Assembly (NCBI GenBank): GCA_900473415.1 | Contig: UCLR01000053.1 | Location: 1-48,493 of the forward strand | DNA: 48,493 nt | Origin: Hyphomicrobiales bacterium | GTDB lineage: Bacteria > Pseudomonadota > Alphaproteobacteria > Rhizobiales > Beijerinckiaceae | Direction of reading: 5' to 3' | Shown here: positions 41,864 through 48,493 of the stretch, piece by piece | Layout: the number at the start of each line of letters is the position of its first letter | How positions within the stretch are numbered: the first letter of the stretch is position 1 | Program-made: the position numbers and the translations under genes | The notes under the pieces: model-generated | What the model saw: the letters and a program-made list of their open reading frames with translations, nothing else | What the model was told of the DNA's origin: nothing | Databases searched by the model: none

Positions 41864-43078
41864 GTGCCGTATCGATCAAGCCTTGACTGGCTGAACTTCC
41901 TGCTGGCGGATCTCCGCGGCGGCCTGGGCCCTTACGTCAACGTCTTCCTTCTCACCGAGGTCGGCTGGGACCAGGCGACGATCGGGGCAGTGCTGACCGC
42001 GAGCGGATTGATTGGAATCGCCTTTCACGCGCCGCTGGGAGGCCTTATCGATGCGACTCAAGCCAAGCGCAGCCTGATTGTGGGTGGGGCGTGGACGCTA
42101 GCAACCCTGGGCGCTGCCCTTGCGGCTTATCCGACGCTCGCGATCGTTTTCGTCGCGGATGTTGGTATGGCGTTGCTCGGAGCCGTATTCGCACCGACGG
42201 TTGCGGCGATCACGCTGGGGCTTTTCGGATCCCGGGGCGTTGCCGAGCAACTCGGGCGCAATGCGGCATTCGACCGCTTGGGCAACTTATTCATCGCCGC
42301 GGTCGCCGCGGTGATCGGGACACAGTTCGGGCAACGCGGCGTGTTCTACATGCTGCCGCTGTTCGCTGGGCTGACGACGTTCGCCGTACTTTCGATTCCG
42401 GCCCACGCCATCGATCATCGACGCGCTCGGGGCCTCGATGAAACCGAACTCGGAGCTGTTCGGCCATGCCCTTGGCGGCACTTGTTCGCCGAGCGACCCT
42501 TTGCGGTGCTGGCGACCGGCACGGCGCTGTTTCATTTCGCCAATGCGCCAATGTTGGCTCTCGCCAGCCAGAAGCTTGCCCTTGAGGCTCGCGGGTTCGA
42601 GACCGCCCTGACCTCGGCAGCGATCATCGTCGCCCAGCTCGCGACGATACCGATGGCGTTCCTCGTGATGCGCGCCAACCTTATCGGTGGCAAGCCGCTT
42701 CTCATTCTAGCATTCGCCGCCCTCCCGCTACGCGGCATCCTGTTCGCCCTGGTCAACGATCCAGGTTGGATGATCGCCTTTCAGATTTTCGACGGGATCG
42801 GAGCCGGGTTGTTCGACGTGCTCCTGCCGCTCGTCCTCTATGGTGCCGTCCTGGGCAGCGGTCGTTACAACATGGCCCGCGGTATCATCGGGACCATTCA
42901 AGGCATCGGTGGCGCATCGAGCTACGTGTTCGCCGGCAGCCTCGTCGTGTGGAGCGGATACACTGTTACCTTTGCGGTTCTAGCGGGAATTGGGCTCGCT
43001 GCCCTCCTTCTGATGTTAACGGCGATGCCTGAACCGCTCCGCGCGCACCACGTCGCATCTCCTGTTGGCGGGGTTTGA
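41864..43078 (+). CDS. MFS transporter
   Basis: A 404-residue inner-membrane protein with about twelve hydrophobic helices (for example LADLRGGLGPYVNVFLLTEVGW at the N-terminus and GIIGTIQGIGGASSYVFAGSLVVW near the C-terminus) and an MFS loop after helix 2 (HAPLGGLIDATQAKR). Substrate unknown. The start is uncertain: GTG 41864 gives the usual short N-terminus before helix 1; an ATG at 41786 would add 26 residues. It precedes the glycosyltransferase and debranching genes and may export or import a sugar or osmolyte, which is inference. Confidence 0.8.
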   Translation: MPYRSSLDWLNFLLADLRGGLGPYVNVFLLTEVGWDQATIGAVLTASGLIGIAFHAPLGGLIDATQAKRSLIVGGAWTLATLGAALAAYPTLAIVFVADVGMALLGAVFAPTVAAITLGLFGSRGVAEQLGRNAAFDRLGNLFIAAVAAVIGTQFGQRGVFYMLPLFAGLTTFAVLSIPAHAIDHRRARGLDETELGAVRPCPWRHLFAERPFAVLATGTALFHFANAPMLALASQKLALEARGFETALTSAAIIVAQLATIPMAFLVMRANLIGGKPLLILAFAALPLRGILFALVNDPGWMIAFQIFDGIGAGLFDVLLPLVLYGAVLGSGRYNMARGIIGTIQGIGGASSYVFAGSLVVWSGYTVTFAVLAGIGLAALLLMLTAMPEPLRAHHVASPVGGV

Positions 43079-43153
43079 CCCGAACTTTCGCGGTTGGTCG
43101 GCGTTGTCAATTTGCCCGCTTTCGTAGGGCGTTGCCCACTTTGGAGACGAGGG

Positions 43154-44206
43154 ATGCGAATCGCGCAAGTGGCGCCGCTGGCCGAGTCGGTTCCTCCACG
43201 GATGTACGGTGGTACGGAGCGGGTCGCGTCATGGCTCACCGAGGAACTCGTGCGTCAAGGACACCAGGTGACTTTGTTCGCGTCGGGTGATTCCCAAACC
43301 TCGGCGGAGCTGGTTGCTTGCGCGCCTCAGGGCCTGCGGCTGGCTGGCATTCGCGATCATACCGCCAGCCACCTCGCTATGCTCGCTCAGGTTCGTGAGC
43401 GGCAAGCGTCATTCGACGTCATCCATTTCCACCTCGACCTGCTCCAGCATGCCATGTTTACGGACCTGGCGAGTAAATGCGTGACGACTTTGCACGGTCG
43501 CCTGGATCTCCCTGACTTCCTGCCGGTCTATAAGGCCTTTCCGCAGATGCCGTTGATATCGATTTCCGAGTGCCAGCGGATGCCGATGCCCGCCGGCGTG
43601 AACTGGCTGGCAACGGTCTACCATGGCCTGGGGCCTGGCCTGTGTCCGTTCAACGCGCGGGGAGGGGAGTATCTCGCGTTCCTCGGACGGATCACGCCCG
43701 AGAAGAGGCCGGATCGTGCGATCGAGATCGCCAAGCGCGCGGGGCTACCGCTTCGTATCGCGGCAAAGGTCGATCCGGTCGATGAGGAGTATTTCAGAAA
43801 CCGAATAGAGCCGTTGCTCAATGACCCTCTGATCGAATTTATCGGTGAGATCGATGAAGCCCAGAAGGCGACGTTCCTCGCCGGCGCCAGGGCCTTGCTC
43901 TTTCCGATCGATTGGCCCGAGCCGTTCGGCCTCGTAATGATCGAAGCGATGTCGGCGGGAACGCCGGTCATCGCCTGGCGAAACGGGTCCGTGCCCGAGA
44001 TCGTTGAGGATGGTGTGTCCGGGATCATCGTCGATTCGATAGCTGACGCCGTTGTCGCCTGCGAACGCAGTGGCGCCATGGACCGGTTTCGCGTGCGAGC
44101 TTGTTTCGAACGCAATTTTACCGCCTCCCGGATGGCGCGTGACTATCTGAGGGCATTCGAGCGCTTGCTGTCGTCGCCAAAGAACTCTCGCTGGGCCGCA
44201 GAATAG
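43154..44206 (+). CDS. GT4-family glycosyltransferase
   Basis: A 350-residue GT-B glycosyltransferase. The N-terminal half has MRIAQVAPLAESVPP and a Gly-rich acceptor loop (MYGGTERVASWLTEELVRQGH), the C-terminal half has FLGRITPEKRPDRAIEIAK and the E-x7-E motif (EPFGLVMIEAMSAGTPV), all typical of family 4 enzymes that use NDP-sugars. GGAG about 7 nt before the ATG fixes the start at 43154. It is followed on the same strand by a debranching-type glucosidase, suggesting a glucan or trehalose-like product. Confidence 0.88.
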   Translation: MRIAQVAPLAESVPPRMYGGTERVASWLTEELVRQGHQVTLFASGDSQTSAELVACAPQGLRLAGIRDHTASHLAMLAQVRERQASFDVIHFHLDLLQHAMFTDLASKCVTTLHGRLDLPDFLPVYKAFPQMPLISISECQRMPMPAGVNWLATVYHGLGPGLCPFNARGGEYLAFLGRITPEKRPDRAIEIAKRAGLPLRIAAKVDPVDEEYFRNRIEPLLNDPLIEFIGEIDEAQKATFLAGARALLFPIDWPEPFGLVMIEAMSAGTPVIAWRNGSVPEIVEDGVSGIIVDSIADAVVACERSGAMDRFRVRACFERNFTASRMARDYLRAFERLLSSPKNSRWAAE

Positions 44207-44269
44207 ACGCAGAGCCATGAACCTATGCGGTGGGACAAGCCGTTTGACCTCCGGCGAGGGGAGCTTCGA

Positions 44270-46519
44270 ATGCATGATAAGAACCTTGCCCCAAGGCCGC
44301 CCGAAATTGCGACGCCGTACGAGCGACCGGCCGATCACGCGCTTGACGCGCATCCCTCGCTCGTCGAACGCCCGCTTCGTACCTTGAAATCCGGCGACGT
44401 CTTTGCGGTTCTCGACAGCTATGGCGACATTGGCATCACGCCCGACACTTCAGAAGGGCTGTTCAGTAACGACACCAGGCATCTTTCGCAGCTACGACTG
44501 CTCTTCGAGAACAAGCGGCCTCTAATCCTCGGTTCCGTGATCCAGGACGATAATACCGCCTTGACGGTGGATCTCGCCAATCCCGAGATCACGCGGGAGG
44601 ACGGTTCAACCTTGATCCCGCGTGACGCAATCGCGATCGAGCGGACGAAGTTCCTCTGGAACTCGGTCTGTTACGAACGGATTGGATTGCGCAATTTCGA
44701 TCGCGTTTCGCACGAATTCACATTGTCATTGTCGTTCGGAGCGGATTTTCGCGATCTTTTCGAGGTTCGAGGGATGAAGCGCGCCCGTCGCGGCGAGACG
44801 GAAACGCAAATTTGCTCAGAATCCGCGCGCTTCGCCTATCGCGGCCTCGACGACAAGGTCAGAAGAACGGTCCTGCGCTTCCAACCTGAACCGTGCCAAT
44901 TGGGGAAGGGGTTCGCCTCGTTCGGATTTCGCCTGGAGCCGGGCGGTCGAACCTCGCTGCTGGTCACCGTCGCCTGCGATCTAATCGACGTGTCTGGACG
45001 CGACGATCATCTTCTCGCGGGTGTGCCCCTCGTGCCACCGCAGGAGTTTTCCAGAGCCTATCAGGATGCGCGCCGGGGCCTTCGGGCACTGACGGCCAAC
45101 GTATCCAAGGTGGGGTCGTCGAATACTATCTTTACGGATCTCATGAGCCGATCCACTTCGGACCTGTACACTCTGATGACGAGCGGGCCGGACGGGCTTT
45201 ACCCTTATGCCGGCATTCCGTGGTTCTCGACGTTGTTCGGGCGCGACGGGATCATCACCGCGATGATGCTGTTGTGGGCCGATCCGTCGGTGGCGCGCGG
45301 TGTCCTGCTGCAATTGGCGAGGACGCAGGCGATGACCAGCGATCCCGTGGCGGACGCCCAACCTGGGAAGATCCTGCACGAGCGCCGAAGTGGCGAGATG
45401 GCCAATCTCGGGGAGGTTCCCTTCGGATCCTATTATGGGTCGGTGGACGCCACGCCACTCTTTGTCATATTGGCAGGTCGGTATTTCGATCGCACCGGCG
45501 ATATCCCCTTGATCGAGCAGCTCTGGGGAAACATCGAAGCCGCTCTTCTTTGGTGCGAGACATTTGGCGACCGCGACGGTGACGGGTTTGTCGAATACTT
45601 CCGTGAGACGGAAAACGGCCTGGCCAACCAGGGGTGGAAGGACAGTCACGATTCAGTATTCCATGCTGATGGATCTCTCGCTCGAGGCCCGATCGCTCTC
45701 GTCGAGGTTCAGGCCTACGTCTATGCTGCCAAGCAGGCGGGCGCGACCATGGCTCGCGCTATAGGGCTTGGCGGACGCGCCGACCAGCTCGCGCGGCAAG
45801 CCTCGGTTTTACGAGAGCAGTTTGACCGCAAATTCTGGTGCGAGGAGATCGCCTCCTACGCATTGGCTCTAGATGGCGAAAAGCGTCCCTGCGTAGTTCG
45901 CTCTTCGAACGCCGGACATGCTCTTTTCGGGGGCATTGCCTATCCCGAGCGCGCCGCCCGTGTCACTCAAACCTTGATGAGCGAAGGAAGCTTCAGCGGC
46001 TGGGGCATTCGCACATTGAATGTCGGGGAAGCACGCTACAATCCAATGTCGTATCATAATGGCTCGGTGTGGCCCCATGACAACGCACTGATCGCTCTCG
46101 GCTTTGGGACCTACGGCTTCAAGCTGGAGGCGGCGCGATTATTCGAGGCGATCTTCAACGTGGCGACCCATCAGGATCAGCAGCGCTTGCCAGAGCTGTT
46201 CTGCGGCTTTCTGAGGAAACCGCGACGGGGACCGACCGCCTATCCCGTCGCCTGTACACCTCAGGCCTGGGCGGCGGCCGCTCCATTCGCGATGCTGGCC
46301 GCTTGCCTCGGGCTGCAACTCCCGGCCGCGTCAAACGAGATCAAACTCGTCGATCCCGTTTTGCCGTCATTTCTCGACGACCTGATTATTCGCGGCTTGA
46401 CGCTGGGCGCCTCGCAATTCGATCTGCGCGTCCATCGCCATCAAAGTGATGTTACAATCAATGTTCTGAAGCGTTGGCATGATAGCAACGCGCAAGTAAC
46501 GATGATCAAAACTAAATAA
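44270..46519 (+). CDS. Amylo-alpha-1,6-glucosidase / glycogen debranching-type glycoside hydrolase
   Basis: A 749-residue cytosolic protein. Residues about 35-240 form the glycogen-debranching N-terminal beta domain (FAVLDSYGDIGITPDTSEGLFSNDTRHLSQL in segments). The rest is an (alpha/alpha)6 toroid: GIPWFSTLFGRDGIITAMM (catalytic Asp region), HERRSGEMANLGEVPFGSYYGSVDATPLFV, GWKDSHDSVFHADG and SYHNGSVWPHDNALIALG near the end. It likely hydrolyses alpha-1,6 or related glucan links. GGGGAG about 7 nt before the ATG at 44270 supports the start. It is probably co-transcribed with the glycosyltransferase 63 bp upstream. Confidence 0.9.
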   Translation: MHDKNLAPRPPEIATPYERPADHALDAHPSLVERPLRTLKSGDVFAVLDSYGDIGITPDTSEGLFSNDTRHLSQLRLLFENKRPLILGSVIQDDNTALTVDLANPEITREDGSTLIPRDAIAIERTKFLWNSVCYERIGLRNFDRVSHEFTLSLSFGADFRDLFEVRGMKRARRGETETQICSESARFAYRGLDDKVRRTVLRFQPEPCQLGKGFASFGFRLEPGGRTSLLVTVACDLIDVSGRDDHLLAGVPLVPPQEFSRAYQDARRGLRALTANVSKVGSSNTIFTDLMSRSTSDLYTLMTSGPDGLYPYAGIPWFSTLFGRDGIITAMMLLWADPSVARGVLLQLARTQAMTSDPVADAQPGKILHERRSGEMANLGEVPFGSYYGSVDATPLFVILAGRYFDRTGDIPLIEQLWGNIEAALLWCETFGDRDGDGFVEYFRETENGLANQGWKDSHDSVFHADGSLARGPIALVEVQAYVYAAKQAGATMARAIGLGGRADQLARQASVLREQFDRKFWCEEIASYALALDGEKRPCVVRSSNAGHALFGGIAYPERAARVTQTLMSEGSFSGWGIRTLNVGEARYNPMSYHNGSVWPHDNALIALGFGTYGFKLEAARLFEAIFNVATHQDQQRLPELFCGFLRKPRRGPTAYPVACTPQAWAAAAPFAMLAACLGLQLPAASNEIKLVDPVLPSFLDDLIIRGLTLGASQFDLRVHRHQSDVTINVLKRWHDSNAQVTMIKTK

Positions 46520-47287
46520 AACTCTGCGGGGGTTCTTTCTGGTTGGCCGTGCGTCATCGCAATGAATACCGGGTTGGCCGAGATCTCCTGCGGCAGCCGC
46601 AGCAGCCAGCGCCCTTCACGCGCGCTCCCGGACGGAAGCAGCAATGCCCCCTGCACGGCCCGGAACCTGGATACATCAAGATGCGCAACGCCTACGTGCC
46701 GCTGATCAAAGCGACGCATGAAATATGAAACTCCATTCGCCGTGAACCGCCGCCCGTCGGTCCGTGAGGAGCCGCCGTAAACTGGCGTCAACCCTTCACC
46801 AGACCCCGGGCCCGCGCAGACTTACGCCGCTGGTTACCCAGAAGCGAGACGTGGATCTCCTCCGTCAAGCCGGCGACCGCCGTTTTCTCGTACATCGATC
46901 GGTCGGGTAGGATTGCGCAGGCCACCGACCATTGAGCCGGACAAATAGACCTACGACTCCTTCGCGGTGCCGCGGAGCCACTTCACAGGCTTGATCATCT
47001 GCTGGGCGTGGAAACCAGATCTGCAGCCGAGTGACATTTCAGAGGCGCGCCCCACAAACGCGCGGCGGCGAACGGCTCTGCCTCTTGGCCTAGCCCACCA
47101 GATCCTGCTCCAGGGCCTGGCGGGCTAGGATTGACGTTCTCTGATTTTGACCTGCTCAAGAGAGCTAAAAATGTCACTTCAGGCTGATTCCGGCGCTCTT
47201 CATCTGCAGAATGATCATCATTCACTTCCCGCTAATCGTTTCGTGTGCAACCAATTGCGTCTTGTGTGTGCATGAGAGGAGGATCAC
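46520..47287. other. Intergenic region before the porin gene
   Basis: About 770 bp with only weak frames. A minus-strand frame (46441-46791) contains FRAVQGALLLPSGSAREGRWLLRLP, and another (46788-46895) reads MYEKTAVAGLTEEIHVSLLG; both may be remnants. The porin promoter and a leader must lie in the last 150 bp, but no motif is assigned. Confidence 0.35.
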
Positions 47288-48022
47288 ATGCGTCCACGCC
47301 TTGTAATCACTGCTCTAGCGTCATGCCTTGCGACTTCAACCTTCGCTGCGGATTTGCCAAGCCGCGCGCCTCCGGTTGCCCCGATCGTCTACGCGCCGGT
47401 GTTCACATGGGCCGGATTGTATGTCGGTCTCAACGCCGGCGTGGGATGGGGCGACTCCGGCGGAGTCATCGTCACAGGCCCCACAGGTGCCTCTTCCGCA
47501 TCTCTGGGCGGCGGCAGCAGCGACGGCCGGTTCGTCGGGGGTGGCCAGATCGGTTATAACTGGCAATCCGGCGCTATGGTTTACGGCCTAGAGGCCGATA
47601 TCCAGTATGTCGACACCGGCGGCGGCAACATAGCCTGGGGACCCTACACCTGGTGGGACCGCCGAGGTGGTGGCGATGGCGGCTATTTCGGCACCGTTCG
47701 CGCCCGCCTAGGCTACGCAATCGACCGAACCTTGATCTACATCACGGGTGGCCTCGCCTATGGTGGCCTTAACACCAACCCGCTCACCGGTGATTCCACG
47801 AGCAACGCCGGCTGGACCGTCGGCGGTGGTGTCGAATATGCCTTCACCAACAACTGGATCTTCAGGGTCGAAGGTCTATACGTCGATACTGGCGAAGGAA
47901 GAACGACGCGCGGCTTTTTCAACCCGGCAGGCGGCGTCCTTCCGGCTGGAGACTATACCGCGACAACCAGCGGCGGCGGCGGTGCCGGGGTGGTTCGAGT
48001 CGGCGTGAGCTACAAGTTCTGA
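47288..48022 (+). CDS. Outer-membrane beta-barrel porin (Omp25/31-like)
   Basis: A 244-residue outer-membrane protein. Residues 1-20 are a signal peptide (MRPRLVITALASCLATSTFA). The mature part has WAGLYVGLNAGVGWG, QIGYNWQSGAMVYGLEAD, ARLGYAIDRTLIYITGGLAYG, GGVEYAFTNNWIFRVEGLYVD and a final strand VRVGVSYKF ending in Phe, the BamA signal. These repeats of alternating strands are those of the Omp25/Omp31 family of rhizobia. AGAGGAGG lies 5 nt before the ATG. It should be abundant in the outer membrane. Confidence 0.92.
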   Translation: MRPRLVITALASCLATSTFAADLPSRAPPVAPIVYAPVFTWAGLYVGLNAGVGWGDSGGVIVTGPTGASSASLGGGSSDGRFVGGGQIGYNWQSGAMVYGLEADIQYVDTGGGNIAWGPYTWWDRRGGGDGGYFGTVRARLGYAIDRTLIYITGGLAYGGLNTNPLTGDSTSNAGWTVGGGVEYAFTNNWIFRVEGLYVDTGEGRTTRGFFNPAGGVLPAGDYTATTSGGGGAGVVRVGVSYKF

Positions 48023-48142
48023 AACAGGCCTTTGGAACCGCGAGCAGCCGGGCGCCTTGCGGCGGGCTGCTCAGCCAGTCCTAGACCACTCAATTAGGAC
48101 TCGAACGACTTCCACAAATCCAGAAAACAGTCGAGGTATCCA

Positions 48143-48268
48143 ATGAAGAATTCATCCATTGTTGTCTTGTCAGTCGTTTTGCTTGGGATCGGCGGGTGCG
48201 CCTCGGTCGGCAAGGGCAAAGGTAAGGCGCCGCCGCCGTATGCATCGCCCATCGTGACAAAAGGCTAG
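48143..48268 (+). CDS. Tiny lipoprotein
   Basis: A 41-residue lipoprotein: MKNSSIVVLSVVLLGIGGC with the lipobox LGIGGC (lipidated Cys19), then ASVGKGKGKAPPPYASPIVTKG. An AGGT lies 6-7 nt before the ATG. It is 120 bp downstream of the porin gene and followed directly by a perfect hairpin. Similar tiny lipoproteins are widespread; function unknown. Confidence 0.6.
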   Translation: MKNSSIVVLSVVLLGIGGCASVGKGKGKAPPPYASPIVTKG

Positions 48269-48272
48269 CCTT

Positions 48273-48316
48273 CGCGATGTACGAGTTGGCGTCCTTACGC
48301 CAACTCGTACATCGCG
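48273..48316 (+). terminator. 19-bp perfect hairpin after the lipoprotein gene
   Basis: CGCGATGTACGAGTTGGCG (48273-48291), loop TCCTTA, and its exact complement to 48316. It starts 4 bp after the lipoprotein stop. The stem is strong enough to terminate transcription or protect RNA ends, but there is no T run, so the function is uncertain. The last 180 bp of the window beyond it hold nothing recognised. Confidence 0.55.
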
Positions 48317-48493
48317 TCTGGTCTCGGCATTCCTTCTGAGGGGTTGGCTGGCAGCTCCAGCGCGGATTGCCCAATACGGCCGCTAACCGGCGCTGCTATG
48401 TAAAGGCAATGGGAAGCTGCGGCTTGGAGCCCGAGGTGGGGAGCCCATTGGCGAGTTTGCTGTGGCTTCGGTCGAACACGGCACGGCCACGGA

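Noticed and set aside
46441..46791. A 116-codon minus-strand frame after the debranching gene
   Set aside because: It overlaps the end of the debranching gene, has no RBS and no family; a short part reads well but is not enough to call a gene.
1..48493. CRISPR arrays, rRNA and tRNA genes
   Set aside because: No regularly spaced direct repeats, rRNA segments or cloverleaf-forming sequences were seen on either strand.

Overview
The window looks like chromosomal DNA of an alphaproteobacterium of the order Hyphomicrobiales (Rhizobiales), perhaps near Bosea, Methylobacterium or Bradyrhizobium. This rests on the high GC content, TGA-rich stops, a Usg-family remnant, Omp25/31-type porin, two Ku genes plus LigD, DUF2171/DUF3008/DUF3606 stress proteins, and repeated GGAAC-N16/17-NGTT sites that match the EcfG (general stress sigma factor) promoter of this class. 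The genus is inference.

Region 1 (1-2.7 kb) is a scar. It holds a cupin gene, then the C-terminal halves of a tetR gene and a short-chain dehydrogenase gene fused head-to-head by a deletion, an IS5-family element with a -1 frameshift transposase, and a scrap of a LivF/LivG-type ATPase.

Region 2 (2.7-13.3 kb) is an intact catabolic locus built around a 126-bp divergent promoter region. Leftward run two Opp/Dpp-type ATPases and an aldo-keto reductase fused to a RidA-like domain. Rightward run the binding protein, two permeases, an amidohydrolase, a kynureninase-like PLP enzyme and tryptophan 2,3-dioxygenase. The last genes overlap by ATGA. Together they suggest uptake of a peptide or tryptophan-derived compound and its breakdown by the kynurenine route, with the amidohydrolase a candidate deformylase.

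Region 3 (13.3-31.8 kb) is accessory DNA full of small genes and decayed genes: IS110 pieces, sugar-phosphate isomerase, Cj0069-like, cold shock protein, Usg, peptide-binding protein, VOC and UmuD-like remnants. Intact genes include a DUF4242-adenylate cyclase, a DnaQ-like exonuclease, a CNNM/CorC membrane protein, a DUF883/holin-X pair, a flavin-binding stress protein and a MOSC protein. A small gene set (called here families A, B and C) occurs twice: at 18.1-18.9 kb, and inverted with a broken B at 30.3-31.8 kb.

Region 4 (31.8-40.6 kb) is a bacterial non-homologous end-joining and stress island: a stand-alone ATP-dependent ligase, DUF2171, LigD (phosphoesterase-ligase-polymerase), two convergent Ku genes, a small helical protein, a broken exonuclease, a DUF3008 gene with one nonsense codon, and a stress-type SDR. 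Most transcription units have an EcfG-type site just upstream, including one palindromic site between ku2 and its divergent neighbour.

Region 5 (41.1-48.5 kb) has a SHOCT-type protein, an MFS transporter, a GT4 glycosyltransferase and a glycogen-debranching-type glucosidase in one direction, then an outer-membrane porin and a tiny lipoprotein followed by a 19-bp perfect hairpin.

No rRNA, tRNA or CRISPR array was seen.
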